In this document: in pieces, positions 33,904 through 42,655 of the stretch
How the letters are laid out: each line of letters opens with the position of its first letter
How positions within the stretch are numbered: position 1 is the stretch's first letter
Assembly: GCA_016718265.1 (NCBI GenBank)
Contig: JADKDZ010000014.1
Coordinates: 1-64,000, forward strand
Origin: Uliginosibacterium sp.
GTDB taxonomy: Bacteria; Pseudomonadota; Gammaproteobacteria; Burkholderiales; Rhodocyclaceae
Reading direction: 5' to 3'
Length of the DNA stretch: 64,000 nt
Made by a program: the position numbers and the translations under genes
Notes under the pieces: generated by a model
Told to the model about the DNA's origin: nothing
The model's input: the letters and a program-made list of their open reading frames with translations, nothing else
The model's database searches: none

Positions 33904-34461
33904 TCAGTCCTGCGCACGTGGCAAGGGCGGCCGCGGCTTGAAACAGCACACTTTGCCCTGCGTGTCGAAGCGGACCTGACAGGCACTTGCCAGCTGGGCC
34001 TTGAGCCGCGCTCGGGCTCGCTGCACGCGGGACTTTGCACCCGACAGACTGATCCCGACCCGGTCCGCATACGCAGCCTGACTCATCCCTTCCAGATCGC
34101 AGCAGGTAATGGCTTCGCGGTCTTCAGTGTGCAGTTCGGCAAGCACCCGCGGCAGGCAATTAGCAAGGGTATCAACGGGCGCAGCCACCGTGTCTTCCAT
34201 GTGCACATCTTCTGGCAGCGGGATGCTGTCATGGTGGCGGCGCAACTGGTCAGCCACGGCATTCCGCGTCACTTCAAACAGCCAGGCGCGCGCATTCTCG
34301 ATCGTGCAGAAGCGCTCGCCCTGGCGCATGGCCTTGAGAAACACGTCCTGCAAGATGTCTTCCGCGAGCGGCCTGTCATGCAACTGGTGCACCAGCCAGC
34401 CGCGCAAGGCACGTTCGTGCTCAGCCCAGGCACGCATCAGACAAGGAACCGCAGCACTCAT
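33904..34461 (-). CDS. sigZ: SigZ-like ECF RNA polymerase sigma factor
   Basis: This 185-residue protein has sigma region 2 (RPLAEDILQDVFLKAM, followed by NARAWLFEVTRNAVADQLRR) and region 4 (CDLEGMSQAAYADRVGISLSGAKSRVQRARARLK), which is the organisation of ECF factors. It ends with a Cys-bearing tail (KVCCFKPRPPLP) that could be redox- or metal-responsive. No anti-sigma gene is adjacent. The start overlaps the arsC stop (ATGA), linking it to arsenate reductase. Confidence 0.87.
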   Translation of the reverse strand: MSAAVPCLMRAWAEHERALRGWLVHQLHDRPLAEDILQDVFLKAMRQGERFCTIENARAWLFEVTRNAVADQLRRHHDSIPLPEDVHMEDTVAAPVDTLANCLPRVLAELHTEDREAITCCDLEGMSQAAYADRVGISLSGAKSRVQRARARLKAQLASACQVRFDTQGKVCCFKPRPPLPRAQD

Positions 34462-34880
34462 TTCACGCGCCTGCCATCCGCGTCGACCACCACTTCACCA
34501 TCCTCCTTGATAAAGCCGGCCTGCTGCGCTTGCGGCAGGATATCCAACACCACTTCAGAGGGACGACACAGCCGGGTACCCAAGGGCGTTACCACAATCG
34601 GGCGGTTGATCAGCACCGGATGCGCCAGCATGAAGTCGATGAGCGCGTCATCCTGCCACGCCGGATCCGCCAACCCCAGCACGTCGTAGGGCGTTCCTTT
34701 CTGACGCAGCACCTCGCGAACGCTCAGGCCACAGTCAACGATCAGGCGCGCCAGCGTTTCGCGGTCTGGCGGCGTCTTCAGATACTCGATCACCTGCGGC
34801 TCGATCCCGGCATTGCGAATCATGGCCAAGGTATTGCGGGAAGTCCCGCAGGCAGGATTGTGGTAGATCGTTGTCGTCAT
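34458..34880 (-). CDS. arsC: Arsenate reductase (glutaredoxin type)
   Basis: This 140-residue protein closely resembles E. coli plasmid ArsC: TIYHNPACGTSRNTLAMIRN with the catalytic Cys near residue 12, VREVLRQKGTPY, and HPVLINRPIVVTPLGTRLC with the conserved arginines. It reduces arsenate to arsenite with glutathione and glutaredoxin. I chose the ATG at 34880 by length; an ATG at 34901 would add seven residues. It leads an operon with sigZ and an ATP-grasp-like gene; no arsB or arsR is adjacent. Confidence 0.93.
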   Translation of the reverse strand: MTTTIYHNPACGTSRNTLAMIRNAGIEPQVIEYLKTPPDRETLARLIVDCGLSVREVLRQKGTPYDVLGLADPAWQDDALIDFMLAHPVLINRPIVVTPLGTRLCRPSEVVLDILPQAQQAGFIKEDGEVVVDADGRRVK

Positions 34881-35115
34881 ATGCGTTTGAGTCTCTTTCA
34901 TGATATCGACCGATGTGTCCGTTCTGCCTCTGCGGCGCCACCGCCTACTCAGTGTGGCAAAGCTCGCATCACTGCGGTTTACACCTAAACTTTCGCATGA
35001 ATCCGCCGCTATGATCCAGACGGACTTTTGGAAACCGTTCGTCGGATAGTGTTACGATGCGCGGGCTGGCCACGTCTCAATGCAACACGGTGTCGCCCTT
35101 GGAGTGAAGACCATC

Positions 35116-35970
35116 ATGCACATACCACTTTCTTCCAGACCCTCAACTGCGCGCAGAAGTCTTCTGCAAGGTGCTGCCGCAACGGGCTTGCTGGCACTTG
35201 CACCCCAGATAGCTCGGGGAGCGAAAGAAGACTCATTGACGCAGCAGCAGGTCACACTCATTGATCTGTCCACGAAGCAGCGCATGCTGTTGCAGCGCTG
35301 CACAAAGCTGTACCTGCAACTCTTGTTGAACTCGCGCAGTTCGGACGCCAAGCGCCTCTTGAGCGACTCTTTTTCTCGCATCGAGACCGCGTATGCAAAA
35401 CAGTATGCTGCCGAGTCTCTTCGCGAGAGCAATATTCAGAACATCATCAAGCTGGACATTCTCGGACGGGAGTATCCGAAGTTCCGTACACTGCTGCAAA
35501 AACCACCGAGTGAGAAAGCGCTGCCTGAACTCGTTGAGAAGAGTGAAAGCTTGGTTCGCGTCGCCAATCAGACGGCCGGTGCAACCGACCAGTTCCTGTC
35601 GCGCAGCCCAATAGGCCTGCTCACCGCGACGGCGGGTAAACAGTGTTTTATCTCCCAGCGTATCGCCACCTACTATTTTCTGCGCTCACTCAACCATCAG
35701 CCGGACGTGGCCGCGCGCGTGATCGGCGACTTGATGACCGACTACGAGAACAACGCCCGATTGCTGGAGAAGGGTGTTCAGAACACCACGGAGATCAAGT
35801 TCCTGCTGCAACTGGCTGGCACGCAGTGGCCCTACTTCAAGGAAGCGATCAACGTCAAAACCCGTGAAGACCCGACCCAACTGGATTACAACGTCGCCAC
35901 GGCCGCGGAGAACATGCTTGAAGTGCTGGAGCGCACCAACCTGCTCTACTTCAAGATCGCCACTGGCTGA
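35116..35970 (+). CDS. Exported protein with PilJ/NarX-like type IV pili MCP N-terminal sensor domain
   Basis: This 284-residue protein starts with a likely export signal that looks Tat-like (ARRSLLQGAAATGLLALAP). An alternative ATG at 35080 lacks a ribosome site. The mature part contains IDLSTKQRMLLQRCTKLYLQL, the helix pattern of the PilJ/NarX extracytoplasmic sensor module, and a second similar helix GKQCFISQRIATYYFL. These modules sense nitrate/nitrite or other ligands when fused to signalling proteins. Here there is no kinase or chemotaxis domain, so it may act as a periplasmic binding protein. A histidine kinase gene lies 0.6 kb downstream. Confidence 0.75.
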   Translation: MHIPLSSRPSTARRSLLQGAAATGLLALAPQIARGAKEDSLTQQQVTLIDLSTKQRMLLQRCTKLYLQLLLNSRSSDAKRLLSDSFSRIETAYAKQYAAESLRESNIQNIIKLDILGREYPKFRTLLQKPPSEKALPELVEKSESLVRVANQTAGATDQFLSRSPIGLLTATAGKQCFISQRIATYYFLRSLNHQPDVAARVIGDLMTDYENNARLLEKGVQNTTEIKFLLQLAGTQWPYFKEAINVKTREDPTQLDYNVATAAENMLEVLERTNLLYFKIATG

Positions 35971-36604
35971 TAAGTCCTGGGCTTGATCCGGAATGCGGCC
36001 GCGAAGGGTGCTGACCCTGAGCGGCCTTGTTTTTGGGGGACGTGCGCGCACGTGTCGTCCGACGCTCCTGCAGACATCCGTCACCTCCTTCGCCGCATCG
36101 CTCGGCGCGAAAAGAGGATCAATCGGCCAAGCCGCCACGGATCTTGTCCGCCACCTTGCGCCCTGGAGCGTCTGTCGCGGCACACCGGCCGCAGCATGAC
36201 CGAAACATTCGGCTTCGACCCACCCGAACGACTGATTTGCCCGCCAGACGCTCGATTGTGGAATCGCAGCAAAGCTCAGTAGGCTATAAGCCTCGGGGTG
36301 TCAGTGAAAATGCTCCCCGAGGCCTGCAAGCGTAACCCGCCCCGGGTAAATGTCCTCTATCATCGCGCCAGCAGGTTTCCTGTGCCCGCTGTTACCGGAC
36401 ATGCACGAACGAAGTACTTGACTGAAAAAGTACGCTTTTCTTCAAGCTCGCGACCAAGTAACTCGGGCTGACCCGGATCAAGCTCACAACGATTATCGCT
36501 TCAGATCTGGCGTACGAATGGGCAGAGTCGATATTGCGCAGGGTAGTCAGGCGCCATGAATATCTAGAATTCAGCGGTTGACCGTCTTTGCGCCACTTCG
36601 CTGA
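35971..36604. other. Intergenic region between sensor-like protein and histidine kinase
   Basis: This 634-base gap holds no recognisable protein-coding frame. GCCTCGGGG (36290-36298) pairs with CCCCGAGGC (36315-36323), forming a 9-bp hairpin with a 16-base loop. A second small palindrome AGTACTT/AAGTAC lies near 36413-36433. No T-run follows the larger hairpin. The gap is long enough to hold a regulatory RNA or promoter region, but I cannot name one. Confidence 0.5.
36290..36323. other. 9-bp hairpin in the 35.97-36.60 kb gap
   Basis: The stem is GCCTCGGGG/CCCCGAGGC with a loop rich in A and T. It could be a terminator for the upstream gene or part of an RNA element; neither is demonstrated. 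Confidence 0.45.
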
Positions 36605-38449
36605 ATGAATCCGGATTTCAAATCTGTCATACCACATCAGGATAAGTGGCCGCTCGACGACACGGGCGGAGCATTTTTGCTTCAGGCTGCGCAAATCTCC
36701 ATCTGGCTGGGCGTGCTGGTTGCGGCATCGGCTCCTCTGCACACAGGCTTACCCGTCTGGGTTCGCTGTCTCATCGCCATCGCCTCAGTCGCATACGCCC
36801 TCACGACCTACCTTCTTCTTCGGCGTCGGCGACTCCAGGCGACGATTGTGTTGTTTCTGTGGGGCATGACGTTGGCCATTCTCGCGCATGGCGCGTTAGC
36901 CGACGGCGTCCGCACACCGACTGTCATCATGCTTCCGATTACTGTCGTTCTGACCGGATGGGCACTCGGTGATCGGCATGCATTTGTAATGAGCGTGACG
37001 GCATTGCTCGCCTTGTCTGCGCTGCTGGTGCTTCACTGGCCTGCCACGCCCGGCGCGTCTGGCTTCGCGCTTTGGGCTGGCAACGTTTTCGCCATCACCG
37101 CGGGCACTGTGCTTGCTGTGTACCTGGCGCGCGCGCAGCGTCGTCTGTTTCTTCAAGCCACGGCGAGTGAGCAGGCACTCGCGCAGCAGCTTGTTGAACT
37201 GAAAGCCGCACAACAGAGCTTCTCCACACTGTTCCGCTCAACACCCACTCCGGTCAGCCTTACCCGCATTGCAGATGGTACCTACCTTGACGTTAACCCC
37301 GCCTGGGAACGCATTTCAGGCTGGCGACGAGACGAAGTACTGGGCAAGACAAGCACTGCGGTCGGCATCTGGGCCACAGAGAGCGGCCGCGAGGCGTGGA
37401 TTGCTGAGCTTGTGCAGAGAGGGCGGATTGAGAACCACCTGATCCGTTTTCGGGTGCGTAGCGGAGAGGTCCGCGAGTTCATTTCCAGCGGCGAGCCGAT
37501 GGATTGCCAAGGCGACGCCTGTGTGTTCGCGTCCTTTATCGACGTCACGGACCAGCGCGCAGCAGAAGCGGGTTTGCGCGAGCTCAATGCCGAGCTGGAG
37601 GCCCGCGTCATCCAACGCACGCAGCTGCTTGAAACCGCGAATGCCGATCTGAACGATACCGTCCACTTGCTGCGCCGCACGCAGGAAGAACTCGTGCAAG
37701 CCGAGACCCTGGCTTCCTTGGGCGCGCTGGTCGCCGGTATCGCCCACGAGCTGAATACGCCACTCGGCAGCTCGGTGCTGATCGCGTCGACATTGCGCGA
37801 GCAGGTTTCGACACTCAAGCACGAACTGGCGGGGGGGGCCTTGCGACGATCCGCGCTGGAGCACTTTGTCATCGATGCGGATGAAGCCTGTGCACTGCTC
37901 GGCTCATCACTGCAGCGCGCGCGTGATCTGGTCACCAGCTTCAAAACCGTGGCAACGGATCAGTCCTCGGAACGACGGCGTGTGTTCGACCTCGCCGAGC
38001 TGATTGATGACGTCATCCAGACGCTGCGGCCAGGCTTCAAGCACGAGCCGATGCAGCTGGAGACCGCGTTGATGCCGGGCTTGTGCATGGACAGCCTGCC
38101 CGGTCCGATCTGCCAGGTGATCACTAACCTCGTCCAGAATGCCGTCCTCCACGGTCTGCCCCAGACGGCGGGCGGAACGCTCCGGATAGACTGCCGGGCG
38201 CTCGACGATGCGCGTGTCCAGATTGACGTACGCGACAACGGAACCGGCATTCCGCGCGAACATCTTTCGAGGATTTTTGACCCGTTCTTTACCACCCGAC
38301 TCGGCGCGGGCGGAAGCGGGCTTGGACTGTCAATCGTTCATAGCCTCGTTACCGGCCCCCTCGGCGGCGCCATCACCGTCGAGTCGAGCCCGGGCGAGGG
38401 CACGTGCTTCTCCGTGGTTCTGCCCAGGCGAGCGCCGCCAGGCATTTGA
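36605..38449 (+). CDS. Membrane PAS sensor histidine kinase
   Basis: This 614-residue orphan kinase has about five to six N-terminal membrane helices (residues 20-180) followed by a PAS domain (FRSTPTPVSLTRIADGTYLDVN), a coiled coil (EARVIQRTQLLETANADLND), and a His-phosphorylation region GALVAGIAHELNTPLGSS. The HATPase domain has NLVQNAVLHGLP, RDNGTGIP, and GSGLGLSIVHSL. It phosphorylates an unknown response regulator; none is encoded next to it. Weak regulation by the upstream sensor-like protein is possible but speculative. Confidence 0.9.
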   Translation: MNPDFKSVIPHQDKWPLDDTGGAFLLQAAQISIWLGVLVAASAPLHTGLPVWVRCLIAIASVAYALTTYLLLRRRRLQATIVLFLWGMTLAILAHGALADGVRTPTVIMLPITVVLTGWALGDRHAFVMSVTALLALSALLVLHWPATPGASGFALWAGNVFAITAGTVLAVYLARAQRRLFLQATASEQALAQQLVELKAAQQSFSTLFRSTPTPVSLTRIADGTYLDVNPAWERISGWRRDEVLGKTSTAVGIWATESGREAWIAELVQRGRIENHLIRFRVRSGEVREFISSGEPMDCQGDACVFASFIDVTDQRAAEAGLRELNAELEARVIQRTQLLETANADLNDTVHLLRRTQEELVQAETLASLGALVAGIAHELNTPLGSSVLIASTLREQVSTLKHELAGGALRRSALEHFVIDADEACALLGSSLQRARDLVTSFKTVATDQSSERRRVFDLAELIDDVIQTLRPGFKHEPMQLETALMPGLCMDSLPGPICQVITNLVQNAVLHGLPQTAGGTLRIDCRALDDARVQIDVRDNGTGIPREHLSRIFDPFFTTRLGAGGSGLGLSIVHSLVTGPLGGAITVESSPGEGTCFSVVLPRRAPPGI

Positions 38450-38529
38450 TCTCAGTTGAGCGGGTCGAGCAGACAGCACGGCCGGACTGATGGAATAATG
38501 CCGCCTTCCCAACGCCTGCCACACTCCCG

Positions 38530-39195
38530 ATGGTGCTGACGCTGCAACGGCCAGAAGCCGTGATTTTCGACATGGATGGCCTGCTGCTGGACTCTGAACG
38601 GGTGGCCCTCGCATGCTTCGAGCAGTCCGCGTGCGAACTGGGCCTGATCTGGAGCCCTGCGCTTGGCCTGGATCTCGTCGGCCGAAGTTCGCGCGATTCC
38701 GATCGTCTTCTGCTGGCGCACTACGGCGCTGACTTTCCACTTGCCGCCCTGCGCCAGGGTTTCGATCAGCGCTACGACGATGCCATCATGAGCGGCGTCA
38801 TTCCGCTCAAGCCCTATGCCAGAGAGCTGCTGGAGCAGCTGGACCGGATGCAGATCCCCTGTGCCGTCGCCACCTCGACACAACGATTTCGGGCTGAAAC
38901 CAAGCTCGCCAAGTGCCACCTTCTGAGCTGCTTCAAGGCGCTCGCCTGTGGCGACGAAGTCACGCGCGGCAAGCCGGCGCCAGACATCTTTGAACTTGCC
39001 GCGACCCGGCTCGGCGTTGAACCAAGGGATTGCCTCGCGCTGGAAGACTCCAATCCTGGTGTGCGTGCCGCCGTTTCGGCCAGCATGCCGGTGGTCATGG
39101 TCCCGGATCTTGTACCTCCCGACGCAGATATCCGGCGCTATGGCGTCGCCTGTGTCGACTCCCTCAAAGATGTGCTGATCACGCTGAGTGCCTGA
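38530..39195 (+). CDS. HAD-superfamily phosphatase
   Basis: This 221-residue protein has the nucleophile motif FDMDGLLLDSE near residue 15, a TSTQ motif in CAVATSTQRFR, and the metal-binding LALEDSNPGVRAA. It resembles beta-phosphoglucomutase-like or YieH/Gph-type sugar phosphatases. The substrate is unknown. The ruvA gene follows 22 bases later, so they may be cotranscribed. Confidence 0.9.
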   Translation: MVLTLQRPEAVIFDMDGLLLDSERVALACFEQSACELGLIWSPALGLDLVGRSSRDSDRLLLAHYGADFPLAALRQGFDQRYDDAIMSGVIPLKPYARELLEQLDRMQIPCAVATSTQRFRAETKLAKCHLLSCFKALACGDEVTRGKPAPDIFELAATRLGVEPRDCLALEDSNPGVRAAVSASMPVVMVPDLVPPDADIRRYGVACVDSLKDVLITLSA

Positions 39196-39217
39196 TCAGC
39201 GATAGAAAGGACACGCC

Positions 39218-39805
39218 ATGATAGGTCGCCTGAGCGGGACACTGCTCGAAAAGTCTCCGCCGCAGATCCTGGTCGACGTCAATGGCCTGGGCTATGACAT
39301 AGAGGTGCCGATGAGCACCTTCTACAACTTGCCGAATCTCGGTGAGCCAGTCACCCTGCACACCCATCTGGCGGTGCGGGAAGACGGTCACTTCCTGTAC
39401 GGTTTCGCCACCCACGACGAGCGCAGCACCTTCCGCCTGCTGCTCAAGATCTCCGGGATCGGGGCACGTACGGCCCTCGCCGTGCTCTCCGGCATGTCGG
39501 TCGCGGAGTTTGCCAGTGCCGTCACGCTACAGGAAGCGGGACGCCTGACGCGCATTCCAGGCATCGGCAAGAAGACCGCGGAGCGTCTACTCCTCGAACT
39601 CAAGGACAAGCTGTCGAAAACTTTGCCCGCCGTGAGCAGTACCGTCGCCCTCGCGCCACAAGGCGCCCAGACCGATATTGCGCATGCCCTGCTGGCGCTG
39701 GGTTACAACGAGAAGGAAGCCTTGGCCGCACTCAAGCAACTCCCGGCTGAGCTGGGCGTATCAGACGGCATCCGCGCCGCTCTGAAACTCTTGTCGAAGG
39801 CATGA
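39218..39805 (+). CDS. ruvA: Holliday junction ATP-dependent helicase subunit RuvA
   Basis: This 195-residue protein binds Holliday junctions as a tetramer and loads RuvB. The OB fold starts MIGRLSGTLLEKSPPQILVDVNG; the helix-hairpin-helix motifs are LLLKISGIGARTALA and RLTRIPGIGKKTAERLLLEL. The C-terminal domain III binds RuvB. ruvB lies 2.85 kb downstream, with three unrelated genes between, two of them on the other strand; ruvC is not seen in this window. Confidence 0.96.
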   Translation: MIGRLSGTLLEKSPPQILVDVNGLGYDIEVPMSTFYNLPNLGEPVTLHTHLAVREDGHFLYGFATHDERSTFRLLLKISGIGARTALAVLSGMSVAEFASAVTLQEAGRLTRIPGIGKKTAERLLLELKDKLSKTLPAVSSTVALAPQGAQTDIAHALLALGYNEKEALAALKQLPAELGVSDGIRAALKLLSKA

Positions 39806-40314
39806 GCAGTCCGAAACTCAAACAGGCTTACCTGCGCAACATCGCGATGCCCGCCTGGTGCTCGCGCCTGATGATCAACCTCTGGCCCCCGATGATCGGG
39901 GCCGGCATCCACGTCGAGCATATCGCGGCGGACTACAGTGAAGCGCGGGTGAGGATGCGGCAGAGCGTGTTGAACTCGAACCTGTTCGGGACACACTTCG
40001 GCGGCTCCCTGTTCGCGATGACGGATCCGTTCTACACCCTCCTGATCCTGCACCAGCTGGGCAAGGATTATGTGGTGTGGGACAAACGTTCCGAGATCGA
40101 CTTCCTCCTGCCCGCACGCGGCACGGTTCGCGCAAGGTTTCAGCTCAGCGCCGACACGATTGCCAACATTCGCCAGCAGACCCAAGGCGGCGAGAAATAC
40201 GAACCGAGCTTCTCCGTTGCAATCACCGACCGGAACGACGACATCGTCGCTCAGGTCAGCAAGACAATCTACGTACGCCGCAAGCCGGATCGGCCGGTGC
40301 TGCTCAGTCCTTGA
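39802..40314 (+). CDS. DUF4442 hotdog-fold protein
   Basis: This 170-residue protein starts at the ATG overlapping the ruvA stop (ATGA). The fold and motifs (NLFGTHFGGSLFAMTDPFYTL, YVVWDKRSEIDFLLPARG) match DUF4442, a hotdog thioesterase-like family. The catalytic activity is not demonstrated. Its 3' end overlaps the convergent AI-2E transporter by 11 bases. Confidence 0.85.
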   Translation: MSSPKLKQAYLRNIAMPAWCSRLMINLWPPMIGAGIHVEHIAADYSEARVRMRQSVLNSNLFGTHFGGSLFAMTDPFYTLLILHQLGKDYVVWDKRSEIDFLLPARGTVRARFQLSADTIANIRQQTQGGEKYEPSFSVAITDRNDDIVAQVSKTIYVRRKPDRPVLLSP

Positions 40315-41419
40315 CGGCGACCGGCGCGGGCTCAGGCGCTGGCGCAGGCTCAGGCGCCATCTCCGCTTCATTCACCCAGGCGGAAATAAGGGTGTAGCTG
40401 ATCGCCAGGATCAGCGGGCCCAGAAAGATGCCGACCAGGCCGAAGCCGATCAGGCCACCGATCACGCCTGTCAGGATCAGGACGAGCGGCAAGTCGGCCC
40501 CGCGCTGGATCAGGACCGGGCGCAGCACGGCGTCGATATTGCCGACGATCAGCGCCCAGACCAGCATGAAGGTGCCCCAGCCGGTATGGCCACTCCAGTA
40601 CAGCCAGAGACAGGCTGGCAGCAGGATTGGCATCGCGCCGATCTGGGCGATGCACAGCATGAAGGCCGCAGCCGTCAGGATCGATACCGCCGGAATCCCC
40701 GCAATCGCCAGCCCCAGGCCCGCCAGCAAGGCTTGAACCAAAGCCGTGACGCCTACCCCCAGCGCCACCCCGCGGATCGCCTGGGAGGCTAGCAGCAGGA
40801 TATCGGCCCCGCGCGCGCCGCCCAGGCGTTGGGCAAACTTACGCACCGCTCTCAACAGCGCATCGGCGTTGCTGTACATCACCGAGGAAATCAGGGCCGT
40901 GAGCAGAAACTGGACAATGACCAGGCCCAAGCCGCCCATCCTGGCTGCGAACCAGCGCGTGAAGTCATCCGTATAGGGCGCCACTTTCCCGGCGAGGTCG
41001 CCCAGCCCGGACGCCGCGGTCTGCTGCCACAGCGCCTGCAAGGATTCGCCCAGCACGGGAACACGCACCAGCCAGTCCGGCGCCGTCGGGGTCTGCATCC
41101 CGGCAAGATGCTTCGCCCAGTCAATCACTACGCCGGCATTGTTTACCAGTGTGGCAATGGCCAGGGTCAGCGGCACGAACAGCAAGGCGAGTTGACCGAC
41201 GATCAGCACCGATATCGCGGCCCAGCGACGGCCTCTGAAACGCTGTTCCAGACTCAGCAGCACCGGCCAGGTCGCCACCACGATCATGCTGGCCCAGGTA
41301 ATGGACAGAATGAACGGCCGCATGATCCAGAACGAAGCCACGAGCAAGAGCCCGACGAACATCAGCACGACAAGCATCTGGGGGAAATCGACGGGTTTCT
41401 CGGCACGCATGGCATTCAC
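40304..41419 (-). CDS. AI-2E family transporter (YdiK-like)
   Basis: This 371-residue membrane protein has about eight helices. MRPFILSITWASMIVVATWPVLL in the N-terminus and the C-terminal blocks NIDAVLRPVLIQRGADLP and GLVGIFLGPLILAI are typical of the AI-2E/YdiK family of predicted exporters. The substrate is unknown; the name comes from the TqsA member. A Pro/Ala-repeat tail ends the protein. It is convergent with the DUF4442 gene. Confidence 0.87.
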   Translation of the reverse strand: MNAMRAEKPVDFPQMLVVLMFVGLLLVASFWIMRPFILSITWASMIVVATWPVLLSLEQRFRGRRWAAISVLIVGQLALLFVPLTLAIATLVNNAGVVIDWAKHLAGMQTPTAPDWLVRVPVLGESLQALWQQTAASGLGDLAGKVAPYTDDFTRWFAARMGGLGLVIVQFLLTALISSVMYSNADALLRAVRKFAQRLGGARGADILLLASQAIRGVALGVGVTALVQALLAGLGLAIAGIPAVSILTAAAFMLCIAQIGAMPILLPACLWLYWSGHTGWGTFMLVWALIVGNIDAVLRPVLIQRGADLPLVLILTGVIGGLIGFGLVGIFLGPLILAISYTLISAWVNEAEMAPEPAPAPEPAPVAVKD

Positions 41420-41492
41420 CGCAAAAAGTGACGGTCGCCAGTGTTACATAGCGCGCCGACGCATGCCAGACACCTTATGCCGGTACGACCAC

Positions 41493-42521
41493 TCAGCCCA
41501 GCATCCTGGCCGCGTCGTCCAGACGCATCCCCACAGGCTGAAGCGCTGAGCGGTGGATGCGCAATGCGACCAGCACACGCTCAAGCGGCGGATTGCGATC
41601 CACCTTGACCTCGATGAAGCTGATCGGGTTCGTGTCCGGCGAAGCGTCATCAAACACCTGATTGAGGCTGTCAACATGCAGGCTGCGACGCCCGATATGC
41701 ACGTATGACTCGGCATGCGACAAGGTATCCGCCAACATCGACAGGCGCAGCTCCAGCAAGTCTGCATTGCCCGGCATCTGAGCCAGCTTGCGCTCATTCT
41801 CTTCGAGTTGATGGAGCAGCTTGCGCCCGACCACCGCATCCGGCACGTCCCGCCCGGCAGCAAGATGGTCCATCCCGGTGCCCCGCCGCTCAAAGGCCCG
41901 CAGGCGGGCGCGCATGAGCGCGAGTTCATCTTCAAGCTGCTTGCGCGTCGTCTGCTCGGCCTCGAAGTGAGACAGCGCGATGTACGCCAGCTCATCCACC
42001 AGGCGCCTGGCCACCCCACGCCACAAAGACTCAGGCGAGTCACTGAAAATGCGTGTCCGGTGATCGGAGAAGCTCAACGTGGTCTGAACCACATCGCGCT
42101 GGATCAGCTGACCGTCCAGGGCCATCCCCAACACACGCTGCTCACGCGCCACCATCCCCAAGGTCGCAACCGCCACGTCACGCAGTGGATTCCGTGCGAA
42201 CCACTCCACCAGCTCGGTGCTGCGCCCAAAGGCCTGTTGCATCTCGTCAGTTGTCGCAAAGATCGCCCGCAACAGCGGCGTGCTGTGCCATGCAGAGACG
42301 TTGGCATCAACCGGCTCGCCCAGCATTTCCCGCTGCTTCTGCACAAAGCGAAGCGCCGCCACCACGGCGGGGGCCAGTCGCTCCCGATAGCGGCTGAGCA
42401 AAGCAATGCGCGGATCGCACATGCGCACCACATAGTCGGTTGTTTCCCGAACGACGGCTTCCGAGAGTCCGTCAGTCGCCAGTTTGGGCGTACTGCGGCG
42501 TAGCCAGCCTAGAAGTCCCAT
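41493..42521 (-). CDS. Conserved-looking protein of unknown function
   Basis: This 342-residue soluble protein starts at MGLLGWLRRSTPK; a longer frame to 42629 adds a sequence that looks non-coding. The sequence is mostly alpha-helical, with a central coiled-coil-like stretch (TTRKQLEDELALMRARLRAF). The C-terminal part (ISFIEVKVDRNPPLERVLVALR) may form a beta sheet. I do not recognise a family. It is between the AI-2E transporter and divergent ruvB genes. Confidence 0.68.
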   Translation of the reverse strand: MGLLGWLRRSTPKLATDGLSEAVVRETTDYVVRMCDPRIALLSRYRERLAPAVVAALRFVQKQREMLGEPVDANVSAWHSTPLLRAIFATTDEMQQAFGRSTELVEWFARNPLRDVAVATLGMVAREQRVLGMALDGQLIQRDVVQTTLSFSDHRTRIFSDSPESLWRGVARRLVDELAYIALSHFEAEQTTRKQLEDELALMRARLRAFERRGTGMDHLAAGRDVPDAVVGRKLLHQLEENERKLAQMPGNADLLELRLSMLADTLSHAESYVHIGRRSLHVDSLNQVFDDASPDTNPISFIEVKVDRNPPLERVLVALRIHRSALQPVGMRLDDAARMLG

Positions 42522-42655
42522 GATATTGAACGCAGCGATTGCGCTGCGGCTGAAGTGGCAATGTTGCCCCGCAGTATATCGCCCGTCTGCCCACCACCTG
42601 CAAATGTGCGCGACGCTTCGCCCAAGCATGCGGGCTGTGCTAAGGTGGCCCCATC

